Shown here: piece by piece, positions 39,103 to 55,214 of the stretch | Position numbering within the stretch: position 1 is the first letter of the stretch | How the letters are laid out: every line of letters starts with the position of its first letter | DNA from: Ascaris suum | Lineage: Eukaryota > Nematoda > Chromadorea > Rhabditida > Ascarididae | Direction of reading: 5' to 3' | Assembly (NCBI GenBank): GCA_013433145.1 | Contig: CM024172.1 | Coordinates: forward strand, 1,610,501 to 1,674,500 | DNA length: 64,000 nucleotides | Notes under the pieces: generated by a model | Seen by the model: the letters and a program-made list of their open reading frames with translations, nothing else | The model's database searches: none | What the model was told of the DNA's origin: nothing | Program-made: the position numbers and the translations under genes

Positions 39103-42100
39103 TTAAAGCTCAGTATGCTCTTCCTCCACTTTGGTCGGCTCCTCTTCCGCTTTAGTCTCCTCTTCCTCCGTTTTCTCGACGACATTTTCCTCCACTTCCG
39201 GCTCCACTTCCACAGGCTCCTCCGGCGAGATGTCCATCGATTGACGCAAAATCTAAGACAATACATTATTACTAGCATCATAAAAAGCAGCCTTTAAGTA
39301 TCACATGTGGCCACCGGTCCCGACCTTCGTGAGTATCAAGAATTATATAGCAAAATCGCTATACTCGACGTCGCAGGACAATAAGAGGACAGGAAATGCG
39401 TAAAATTTGGACATTCTGACTAACAGAAGGCCACTGCTGCACATGCAACGATTTCCTATACGAAACAATCAAATGGCTCATAATATTGCGTTACTCATTT
39501 TCAAACATCGTTAAGCAATCGAAAAATGCTTCAACAATAACTCCATAGAAAATCGGGCACAAATTTGCAGGACTTTCTCAACAACCCTATCGAAACTGAG
39601 ATGGTATTGTGGTTTCGGTTCGTTATAGAGGAAGTCAGGACATTATTAGCAAGCGGTGTTGGAAGTTCATTAAGAAAAAGAACTCACCTGTTCAACTCGA
39701 GAGGCGAAGCCGACTTGATCCTTGAGAACGAATCCTGACCGAAGTGTGGCCGTTTCATAGAGAAGCTGGGCGGTGCTAAGTGCCTTCGGGTCTTCAGGAT
39801 CTCCCTGGACACGTCTCAGCAACTCTTTTACGACCGGATGACGTGGGTTGATTTCGAACGTCTTCTTCTGATTTGCGTAGAAGTCCTACAACATAGGCAT
39901 CGCTATGAAAGTTTTTACGCTATGCACATAGTAAAATAGGCCGAGTTCTAGTATCATTTTATGAAGCTTGAATTTTGGCACGAAACCTATTCCATATATT
40001 GAGCGGGATAAGTACCCCCTCCCTCCCATCTGCCTCCACTAGTGACATCTCAGAAGCATGCCCATAGCACAGAGGATATAAAATGAAATCACCTGAGTAG
40101 GATCATTTGCCTTAGCGTATGCTTGCGATTTCATTATACGTTCCATGTTGCCGGACCAGCCGAATGAAGATGCCACAAGAGCACATGGCGACTTGGTGAG
40201 ACGCTGCGACACAACCGCTTTCTCAATCTCATCCTGCAAAATGCATAACACTACTGTCCTATTGCAATGCAAAACGTCGAAAGAACTTGTGCCATTTACC
40301 TTCAAGGAACCAAACAACCATTTACTCTCGAGAAATCATGCCGATCGCCTTCAACAAGTTTTCCAGCATGACAGTTGCATATCGACGACCATAAAAAATA
40401 CCCTATCCTAGCGCTTAGTACCAGATCCATCACCACAGCGGAAAAGTCATATATTATACCAAAATCCATCACTTTTCAGAGAATGCACATGTGCTTACCT
40501 ACAGAAATCGCATTAATAAGCAAACATAGTCGGACTTTTAGCATCACAATCATCTTCATACTTCACCATTTACTAGTGAAACTATAATGCAAATGTAAGG
40601 GAGTTTTGAAATCATCATTCCAGTTTTATTTCGCCTGTCCCAAAAACATCGACCAGGAACTTCAGGATCAACTCTTCTAATAAAATGAATGGCAAACGAA
40701 TAATTTTCAACTTCTCCATGCGACAATCTCTCACTTACTTTGCTGCATGGCACCATATAAACCTAGGATAAATCATCAAAAAAAATCCATTGTTAAAAAC
40801 TTTGTCTACAGCTAGCATCACCTACCACATCTTCAACAAAATAACACACATTTAAACCATTATAGGCATTTGTATTTCACCTTTGCCCATACTTTCAACC
40901 GCATAATCAGACAAACTCTTTGAAAGCTGAAAAGAAATAATCGAACCTTGAGGGCCTTGTCTTTAAGCCATTTAGTAAGTGGTTCATAGGACTTCTCGAG
41001 TTGCTCCTGAATCTCTTTACTCTTTTCACTGTCGTCAATTTTGAGACCCTCCTTCGCAACATTCTGGAACCTCTTGCCATCAAATTCGGGCATTGCCTGA
41101 ATCGTGTACTCATCGACAGGTTCCGTCAGGTACAGCACCTCGAAGCCCTTCGCCAATAGGCGTTCGACGAATGGCGACGATTCCACCTGAAATTCAACGT
41201 ATCAGAATAATCCACGTATGCTGGACAATTACTCCCTCACAATCTTTTTAAGTGCCCATTCAAGGCAATTCCTAGCATATCAAACGGAAATCCGCTCCAC
41301 ACAGCTCGTACCTCACCGCACACCTTAGAGGAATTACAGAGAACAGACAATAAAGAAGAAATAAGGTGTAAAAAATCGGACTAGGCTGAGAAAGAGCTAC
41401 CTCCTTCAATGACGTCCCAGCCATATAGAAGATGGCGTCCTGTTTTTCCTTCATTCGCTCGACATACTGCGCCAATGTGGTTTGCTTCTCCTGAAAGCAC
41501 CTTCTCAATGCCACCACCCAACACTGACTCCCGCACAAAATACCGCCATTATTCCAGATCAAATAAAATAATATCGCACTTATAAGATTAAAGGAAAATA
41601 TGACAGAGAAAGTCTCGCAACAGAAGAACTAGTCTTCAGCTGAATATCGTATTTCCCATTTTATCAAAGATTAACACTAGCCATACCCCCTATTGGTGTC
41701 GCCGAGAGCATATCCCATAACAAAGAAACCTTATCATGCGATGAGCGGAAACGAAGCAGTTTCGAAAGACGTGTTCGGTTTGTTGGATCCTCCATGATAC
41801 CGAGCTTGATGTTCGTACTAAACTCCTTCCAGAACTCTTCATATACGTCTGGTTCCATTTTTTTCAACATATCCAGTACTTTGCGCACCAGCTTCTTTTT
41901 GATCACCTATAACAAAAACATCCCAATATTAACAACAAAAAAGGACAAACAACAAACGAACAACTGACTGCACCGTATGTTTGAAAATATCGTTGACGTT
42001 GAACTCAAAAAAGATAAAAAATTTGAGCACAGATCCACGAACCATCCAAATTGCAGGTATCCCATGTCTTCCTTTGAATGAAGTCACGAAAATGCTCAAA

Positions 42101-45100
42101 CCTCTGTAACAATAAAATCAAAAAAACGTTGTCTTTCCTAGTGTGAAACCGTAGAAGACTCTGAAACCCTTCTAGCGTGAAATTACAAAAATGTCAGAAG
42201 TCCCCCTCAGTATGAAAGGAATTTCCTTGAAATGCACTCAGTGCTGCTCAACATAATGCGTCACCACCTTCCAGTCAAGCCGTCAATAAGAATAATCTTC
42301 CCGACTACCTTGAGAAGCTTATTTGTTGAAGAGTCTCGCGAGATACGTTGAGCGGTAAATCATCCGAATCGACGATTCCCTAATGAACGAGAGATATTTA
42401 GGCATCATATCATGGAAATCATCCGTTATGAACACACGGCGTACATATAGCCTGATATTGTCTGCCACCTGCAACAGTACAACTCTCATTTAGATAAATC
42501 CAACGGAATATTCCATCTCACATCTTTAATGCATCTGCCTTCATTGAATGATTTAAGACTGAGCACTCCACACGCCAATTAAAAATATTTCAATGCAATC
42601 TGCTTGAAATAAAGCAGAAAAGCTCTTGAAGAATCATCAAGGCAGCTTTTTAACTGGCATATTCCCAAATAAATTAAGACGCCTTCCTCGGCAACAACTC
42701 TTTAGCGTTCCCCTCATCAAACCTCTCTTTACATGTGGATCTATATGGAAGAATCACCTTGCCATAGTTCTGGAACATATCATAAGGTCCACGTTTCGGT
42801 ACATACAAGATCGATTTGAAAGTAACTTCGCCTTCAGCCGTGAAATGTACATGTGCCAATGGTTTCTCGCTATCCTGAAACATAGCCCTCATTGATACAA
42901 TTCGGACGATAACCATCCACTATGAACAAACCTATAATAAGAAGACACCATGTGTAACTCGGCTGACCACACTTCGCAACTTTGGAATCAAATCATTATG
43001 CTCCTGATTTAACCAATGCTTTCGTTTCCCTTGAGCAATCCCTTACCTTGCAAAACGTAATACAAACTACTGCAGTCTATATTTCCTTGGCATTGATTGA
43101 TCACTAATTAAAAACATAAAGCACTAAATGACAATCTAATACAACCAATACGAAAAGATTAAATGACCTCTTTGCAAATATCCATTACGTTCGACATTCA
43201 GTGTATTTCTTTACCCCAACATTTTGCCCATATGAAATGCTGTGATCTATTTACCTTTGTGATGCTCTTATAGAATTCATCGTACTCGTCAGGCTCGACC
43301 TCACCACTCTTACGCATCCAGATTGGCTTCACATTGTTCACTTTCTCCCAATCCCATGTCGTCTTCTCTACCTTCTTTGTTTTCTTCTCCTTCTCTTCTT
43401 CCACTTTTCCGTCTTCTTCAGCCTTCTTATCTTCTGCGTCCTCTTCGATCGGTTCCTCCACTGTTTCAGTCTGGAAGACGAATTCATTGCAAATAACAGA
43501 TGCAATCTTTAATGAAAGAAACTTCATCGGTAGGAATTCAATTCGATGAACCTTTTCAGCAACGTTCGAAAATTTCAAATCCAATGTAAATCAATTGCAA
43601 ACAAAGCTAAACGGTTCAGCTGATACGATGTTCAATGAATATGAACTGACTTAAAGATGAATGAATTAACTGAACCAACGCGAGACCAAAAAATGAAAAA
43701 GGAAATAAGCGAATATATGCAAACCTTGGACTGCCATAGGTAGATGTCGAAATTGATGAACTGGCTGTATTTGTGGACAAGGTTCTTAAGGGTGTCTGGT
43801 TCAAGAAAATCATATGCCTCCTCTTTGAGATGCAAAGTCACCTGTGTACCTCGCTTCAACGTCGCACCACGAGGATCTTTCACTATTGAAAACCTGTCAA
43901 TAAGTACCTACTAAGAATGCTAGCACATATCATATCCCTAAAAAGACATCTCCTAACAATCCGCCTCTCCTCTTCCGTACGAATAGCATGTAATACAAAA
44001 ATTTAACAACATATTTCGATGTTAAAAGTATTAAAGAGACGGAAATTTCATATGAAAACTGAATTAGTGCTTGAATTTGGATACAAATTCTCATCATGGA
44101 AAATCTATGCTGATAATCACCGATATAATCAACCATCATAATACGTTTAACCTATAAATAACGTTTAATTTTTTATGTGGTATATTTTTTTCACCTTGGG
44201 TTTACTTTATACAATTACCAAATCCACTAAGATTTTTTAACCACCAAAACTTTTTTGGCAAATTATTTCTAATTTACTAAAATTTAATTGCAAATTAAAA
44301 ACACAACATAATCAAAGACTTAGAAATTATCAAAGGTTCTGTGACGCAATTTGGATTTTCCCTTTCAATATCGGAAGCAATATGTGACCTAGCTAGTTTT
44401 ATTATTAAGCTTTTCAGAAGAACACCAACTCAGATAGCGACAGCAACGTTAATTTATACAACCTGACAGGAAGAAATATTCGGATAAAAAATTGACAACA
44501 ACGGAAATGAAGCGGCACTTACGATGATGAATCCGATTCCCATACGTATTGTTCGTCATCGTTGTGCTTTGTGGTGACGACAACGCGATCGGCTACCAAG
44601 AACGCCGAATAGAAACCTACACCGAACTGCCCGATCATATCCTGTTGTTGTTCTGTAGAAGTCGACGAATCCAATAATTTTGCTAGGAATTCCGACGTAC
44701 CCGAACGTGCGATTGTGCCTAGGTTACTGATTAACTCATCGCGGGTCATCCCCACACCTGTATCTGTGACGTGCAGCACATGATTTTCACGATCTGCCTG
44801 AAACATTCTTTTGCAACCGCCAACTGTCATCATCCACAACAGAAGATGAATAAATGAACATCTTCTTGCATTTTTATTAGCAAAAATCAACGACCATCAA
44901 CCCTGTTCTACCCTTCCTCCCCCACCTCCCCCCCCCCCCCCCCCTCCCTCTCCTTTCTCTGCCTGTACCTTCACTCACTAACACTAATTACTACTGCTGC
45001 CAACTTTGTACTACGACTAATAAAAAGCCATAAGAAGTCAATCGCATCGCAACAACGGCGGCCGCACAATTCATGCAAACTGCTTCTCAGATGTGCGATA

Positions 45101-48100
45101 TTATGGAAATTTCGATGACGCAAACATCCACTTAATTCTAGCATGGCAAAGCAAACAGCAAAAATTCATGCGATAAATAATTCAATAATAACCAATTCCC
45201 CTCTCCAAGAGAGACTATAATAGAAACGGTATTCTTACTTTAATACGAATGGATAGCTCATCAGTAGCTGAAAGTGCTTGTGGATCGGTCAACGATATAA
45301 GTCGAATCTTATCCAATGCATCCGAACCGTTCGAGATCAGCTCGCGAAGGAAGATCTCCTTATTCCTTCAAATATCTTCCATAAAACAGAATTCTCAAAA
45401 ACGTCCAAATATCTATCACCTCATTATAAAACGAAAGAAAAGGAACTTGTATGACGGTCACACTTACGACTCGAAGACAGCTAACTCGTCGACTAGGTCT
45501 CTAGAGAAAAAAAAAAAGACCGCTTAAGGAAACTGCTTTCCTAATCGCTGTACAAAGACACTTCGAGCTTTCCTCTAAACCTTTCCTTAATAGTAAAAGA
45601 ACAGGTATATATGCGCATAAAACACCTCCCCTCATCCTACTTTTACCTGTTAATCCTGTTGTTCTTACCAAAAAACCATCGAATCTCTTTGTTGTACGAT
45701 GCAAATAAGGAGGTATTTACTAAAGAAAACTATGCGTTGCACACCTGTAACACCTTCCCATGACTATTCTCATTTTTTGGGGCTACCAGCCAGCAGAGAT
45801 GAACAATTACAATAATTCAAAAATAGTACCTATAGAGTGAGTTGATGATAAGCTTCATCATACGATTAACCTCCGCCTGGAATTCGTATTTCTCGGCACG
45901 AGCTCTCATCTCCTTCATTTCGGCCACCGATAGACCATCTAGCTTGATTGCTTCTTCCTCTCTGGAAACATTGAATTCAAAAATATTCACGTTTACAAGC
46001 AATACTGAATCGTTTGATAATAATTCTATGTCTCTTTACAGAAATATATCTGAACTTAAAAATGGATAGGCAATAAATCATATATCTTGACAACAATCGA
46101 CCTCCCTCTGACTAGAAAATAACCCCCTCTACAAGATGTTCCTTTATATTTCCAGCTGAAAAAAATTGAAAATCATCAAATTCAACCATTTTTATAACCG
46201 ATAGTAAACCAGTGAATAAATAAGAGTGCCTAATATTCCCTAATGACTCCCATCAAGCCAACTCATATACTTAATGCTTAACTGCCCCCCTCTGGTATTT
46301 CTTTTCTTCGTGCCTATATAAATAAGCATGTCCCACTTCAACTGCACCTTACTGGAATATAGCTCATCCATACCTGATACATGAAATCTGGACTATACCT
46401 GGCACACCGTAACCATGAAATGTTATTGCTATAGGTGATTGGCGTAACAGCAATCCAAAGCATAAATAAAATACAAACTATCACTATACTATCAGCTCTT
46501 TCGCATCAATATGACCGGTTGGCACGTCGCAATAAAATGGCCAAAAGGTAAAAATTCGTCTGATTTGTCTCTTTATTTGTTGAGAAAAAAACCTTCACCA
46601 ACTTAAACGATTTTTTAGAGAAATAATGGCTTCTCAATACGCCTAGCTTCCTTCCAACCATAAAAACTTCAACGAATACGCAATGAATACATAGACACTT
46701 GTACAAACTTTTTCAACAGTGAACTGTATCCTCACTACGATTGTGAAGCGAAAAAATTCCCATAGTCCCGGGAAGTCTAAGGTATCCGTCCTGCCCTCGT
46801 TAGGACGGATACCTTAGACTTCTCGGGAATAAGGCCATAAAAAATCCACACAACATATTTCTGCAAAAAAAAAAAAAAAATGATTCCGCGACCAATCCAA
46901 CACTTTCATTTTTCTTGGCCAATATAAATTTAAAACATTTCAACGGTAAACTTCCGATCGAAATCGTTCACCTCGATAAAATTTACCGATCACGTTCTAT
47001 TTTCATTAAATAACTATAATATAGTTGAGTATTATTTCAAAGAACTCTACATATTATATTCTCCATGTTGCCTAACGAGTGCAGCTGATATTTGCAATGA
47101 TGATTTCTGCACTGTTTACATTGCCATTCGACAGCCCCTTCCAATCACAGCCGAAAAGCGACGCTATGAACTGCTGCTGCTCTCAATAAGTCAGTGCACC
47201 CTTATCTATAATCATTCCCCATTCCCACTAACGAACTATTGCCTAATCGGTGATGATAAAACCTTAAGAGCAACGAACAATACCCTATCTGTCCTTACAA
47301 TTCCTTTCTACTTGCCACGGTTCTTGATCCTTCCAACCACCTCCCTTTTCTTTAAAAAAAGACGACTAAATGTTGCCCTGACAATCAATTTTTTTTTAAA
47401 CTTCAGCACTAAGTGCAAGTAAGATAACTCTCGTGAGCTAACGAACATCATTGCGTAATATTTGCGAAGCAAGAAAGGTGCGTACTAGGTACCGGCAATG
47501 ACCTTGGTAAACTCGGCCACCATATGCACACAGAAAACATTGACATTGTTCGACATCAATGACACCTCCATCTCTACTCACTGTGCTTTCGACAGACCTC
47601 TTCGCTACCCAATCGTTTAAATCGATAACGACATTAAGATCTATTAATGCATTATAGGCATTCATATTTCCCATACTTTCATAATAATCCTCGCAAAAAA
47701 AGAACAATTATAGGCAACAACTTTTGCACAGGAAATAGCCAGTGACATAATCGATTCCCACCACGTTACCTTTCCCTTCCCAAGTTTCATTATAACCTTT
47801 ACGTTAGCAGCATAATTATTACAGAAAGAAAAAAATATAATAATAATAAAGAACGGCGCCATTACAAAATGATATACCCATCCATCAAAATTGCCCAAAA
47901 ATATATCTTTTCAAAATTGATTAATTTCTATCTCACTTTCTAAGCATATTTCAAATTTTATTTACTTAAAAACTTGATGACTTTATCATCTGAGTAATTG
48001 GCCATTTTCGGCTTTTTCATTCAACAAATTCTTTCCATTTAATAAAACATCAAATTTCTCAACAAAAAGATTCCACTCACATCTTATAAAGTCAACTATG

Positions 48101-48908
48101 CGAAAAACCGGAAGTTAATGACGTCTTATTCTGCTTACCTAATTTAAATATAGAGAATGAATATGCTCGAATAGTTGTCTAGTTATTCAATGCTGGGCAA
48201 TAAAAATTTGCCTAGTTATTCAATTTTTAAAAACCTAATAATAGGCAAATAATATAAGAAAATTAAGTGAGATTAATAAGGATGAAAGTGCGTTAAGCGG
48301 TAAAAATAGATAAAATTCTTTGATAATCAATGGAAAACAAAAGAGACAGAATTACAACATCCTATAAAAAAAAAACTACCAACATATCAAAAAAAAGGTC
48401 TAATAAGGTTGTTATGAACTTCTACTAACTCTATTATCAAAGAAAAACCTTCAATTCTCGTAATTAGATCAGTCTCCTAGACGATAAAATTCCGTTACTC
48501 TCAAAAATGAAACAACGAACCTTTGAACCACTTCATCATCCGTTTTTGATGCATCTTTTGCTTTGCCGATATTCTCCTTCACAGTTGGTTCTTCCACATC
48601 ATCTTCTGCTTCTACTCGTGAACTTGGCAATAATGCTGAAAAAAAAAACCTGCCAAATCGAAAAAAAAAACGATTCGTCTAGAAAAAAACCTAACTCTCG
48701 ACTATCAGCTGTACCTCTTCTAAGGTATCATTCAACTGTTTTTTTTTTTCAAATAAACATCAAGTTCACAGAAATAGCCACAACAATATATGTCTCCTAA
48801 GCACCTGGATTACCTATAAATTAAGGAGTAAAGTTTACAATGCAAAATCCACCTACCCACAAATGCAATAAACAGTAAGACAAATACTGCTTTCCGGCTT
48901 AATGCCAT
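39103..48908 (-). CDS. enpl-1: Endoplasmin, ER-resident HSP90 (GRP94 homologue)
   Basis: Fifteen exons: 48908-48857, 48635-48521, 45961-45830, 45365-45239, 44797-44523, 43893-43725, 43470-43255, 42874-42758, 42468-42309, 41906-41730, 41490-41401, 41186-40947, 40233-40093, 39885-39688 and 39252-39103. The product is about 786 residues once exon 9 is read in frame. It is an ATP-driven chaperone folding secreted and membrane proteins in the ER lumen. Exon 1 encodes a signal peptide ([13 protein letters not shown]). The N-terminal ATPase shows [21 protein letters not shown] and [15 protein letters not shown]. The acidic, Lys-rich linker typical of GRP94 ([14 protein letters not shown]) follows, then the middle domain ([30 protein letters not shown]), the dimerisation domain ([25 protein letters not shown]) and an acidic tail ending HTEL, a KDEL-like retrieval signal. 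Oddities: exon 9 is two bases short, which breaks the frame, and the usual NASDA of the ATP pocket is NGSDA. Every other join is in phase. Confidence 0.97.
42309..42468 (-). pseudogene. enpl-1: Frame-broken exon 9 of endoplasmin (two single-base losses)
   Basis: The exon should be 162 nt but is 160. Reading from the GTG at 42468 it is normal through [10 protein letters not shown]. It then has three G where four are needed (plus-strand CCC, 42378-42380), so the conserved [16 protein letters not shown] continues only in a shifted frame. A second base is missing at the QQ(H/N)KLLK motif (plus-strand TTT, 42322-42324). As written, translation stops in this exon at a TAA. Both sites are short homopolymers, so assembly error is the simplest cause. 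The flanking exons are intact, which argues against a dead gene. Confidence 0.85.
46766..46828 (-). repeat. Near-perfect 27-bp inverted repeat (hairpin) in endoplasmin intron 2
   Basis: The left arm 46766-46792 (starts TCCCGGGAAGTC) pairs with the right arm 46802-46828 (ends GACTTCTCGGGA) around a 9-nt loop, with one mismatch. It is far more GC-rich than the 2.6-kb intron around it. It could be a MITE remnant, a cruciform, or a structured RNA in the transcript. Confidence 0.85.
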
Positions 48909-49149
48909 TTTCGATCACAGAAATCACACACACACCACGCACACCGTTACACCTCGACCTGGACCGGAACCGGAACGACCACCAAGCTGCCTGCAATCGA
49001 ACAAAAATGATCGCATCCCTCTCGGCAAACAATACATTCAACGCCGTACTAAGCAAACCGCCACGACTGTCTCTAAACGATCTACGAGACGATTTTGCAT
49101 GTCAACGTTGCGATGTTGTTAAGTGGGCGGAGTCACAGCAATCAAACAA

Positions 49150-49185
49150 CCAATAAGAGAAGCACACACTCGACAAAGCACCAAT
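49150..49185 (-). promoter_or_regulatory. Paired CCAAT boxes upstream of endoplasmin
   Basis: CCAAT occurs at 49150-49154 and 49181-49185, about 240-280 bp upstream of the endoplasmin ATG, in a GC-richer segment (48.9-49.2 kb) that probably is the promoter. ER-stress elements combine CCAAT with CCACG at a fixed 9-nt spacing; I do not see that arrangement here. Confidence 0.3.
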
Positions 49186-49199
49186 AATCGTTGAAGACG

Positions 49200-53400
<4,201 letters not shown>

Positions 53401-53559
53401 CATCGTCACTTGTGCGGCAATCTCCATATTAACTCACTATATAATTTTGTTTTGCGTATGTGTTCAAGTGTCTCTCCAGTGCTTTGTTTTATCATGTTGT
53501 CATTGGATACCTGCTATAATTTCCACCTTTCTAATCAATATAATTGAAAATGCATCATA

Positions 53560-53707
53560 CCTCTCTCAATGTAAAATCGATGGTCGGCAATTCAGTGCTA
53601 ATGAAAGTGCTACCGCGAACAGAATTGCAGTTGAAGCGTATACGCCGTGCGAACGACGTGGCGAATTGACGACATTCCACGAATCGTTACGCTTGTTGGC
53701 GATATAA
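53560..53707 (+). CDS. Candidate exon, extracellular-type, gene unknown
   Basis: The open segment encodes NASYLSQCKIDGRQF, then NRIAVEAYTPCERRG, and runs to a TAA at 53705-53707. It has paired Cys and N-glycosylation-type NAS and NES sites, like an extracellular domain. The 5' edge is uncertain. If the GTGCGA donor after 53646 is used, it ends in phase 2, which matches the acceptor phase of the exon at 55452. Confidence 0.3.
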
Positions 53708-54148
53708 TGATGCGATATTATTGATGCAATATTTTAGTTTTGATATTTATGCAATGGAATTTTAGGTTGTTTTTATTCGAATAGGTTTTATGTTTCATTG
53801 AGGGATTCTTTTCTCTAACTTCTTTTATTGTATGGCGGTTTATTTTCTTGCTCATATAGCTAGTTGACATTTGGTGGTATTCAGTAGTGAGGATTTTTCA
53901 AGAAATCATCCGGCCAACGCCTTAGGTTTTTTCACTTTCTTTGCTTATAGGTGGAGGGTGGTGAAGGTACTGATTTGATCTATGATGGTTTTTGTGTTTA
54001 GCCACGACTTGGATAAGCAAAGATTGGCCGCAATGATTTGATAGCTGACAGATGTGGCGGCTTCTATCGCAGTCTTATCATCAACACTTCTTTTGAGCAG
54101 CATTTTTTATACTTATTGCATCGTATTGTTGCTCTTCTGAGGCGTCAT

Positions 54149-54235
<87 letters not shown>
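54149..54235. repeat. (AT)n microsatellite
   Basis: About 85 bases of AT with one TTT interruption near 54171. Confidence 0.95.
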
Positions 54236-54241
<6 letters not shown>

Positions 54242-55184
54242 TTTATAAGTTTCCATAAGAAAAAGAAGACAAAAGGAAATCTGCGAGGTATGCATATCCG
54301 AATGGCTTATTACGGGGTCAGAAATTATAACAGGTTGAATTCTATGAGAAGGCTGCTTTTAAGCAATGAAAACGATGCAGACTGCATATGTTTAAGCATC
54401 TGTTAGCTTTAATGCAATATATACCTGTCTTATCCTCACTCTATGATCGTATTCTATAAAGTTGATGACCTATAAAGGTGATAATTCATTTCGCATCAAA
54501 TTTCCACCACTGAATTTCCGTTCAAAGCGGTCGGCATATTTTTCCTCGTGTCCTTCACTACTATCATAAACACCATACATTATAAGCATAAACTCCCTTA
54601 TATTCATGCATGGGAGTATTTGATACGGAAATATTCCTCGTGGTTAGTGAAGGAACGATGTATAACATGAAGCAATAACACCTATGTATCGTACGGGTCA
54701 TTTTGCGGTTTGATGGGGTTCAGGTTATATACTACTTCAACTTTCCCATGCTCCATCTTCCATTTCTCTTCGCTGGTAGAGATAAGATTTACTGCTTGAA
54801 TCCCCTCCCTTCCCCCCCTCCCCCTCCCTTCTCCATCTTGTGTTTCTCTTTGCTAGTAGAGGTGATATTGGTGACATATTATGATCACTTGCATAATCTA
54901 TGCAATAAACCATTCAGATACGTAACAGTTTTCTTGTTTTGCAATGATTTTTTAATGGAATTAGGTCATGAATCTCAGCTCATTTATAGGTGTTGAAGGT
55001 TTTTTTGAAATTATAGACCTTTCAAATGTCAAAACCCTTCAATTTTTGAACAGTGCGCTGATCTGTATAACCTCAGGGGCAATCTAAAGTGACTGCACTA
55101 ATAGGCAAAAATAGTCGAACCTTTAGCACAATAATTATTGCTTTCGTCGCTATGATTCCGAATTTTATCTGAGTTGGGAAATGA

Positions 55185-55191
55185 TTTTCAG
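55185..55191 (+). promoter_or_regulatory. Likely trans-splice (spliced-leader) acceptor of imp-2
   Basis: TTTTCAG ends at 55191, 23 nt before the imp-2 ATG at 55215, with no good upstream donor or exon seen. This is the usual place for spliced-leader addition in nematodes. A cis-spliced 5'UTR exon would look the same. Confidence 0.45.
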
Positions 55192-55214
55192 GTAGAGGTG
55201 ATCGGTGTGCGGAT

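Noticed and set aside
39051..39281. Arg/Lys-rich minus-strand open frame
   Set aside because: It is the shifted frame of the acidic last exon of endoplasmin.
42030..42104. Possible extra endoplasmin exon (reads [12 protein letters not shown]) that might rescue the frame
   Set aside because: It has no counterpart in HSP90 proteins. KLLK is normally followed directly by the VIKKKL of the next exon.
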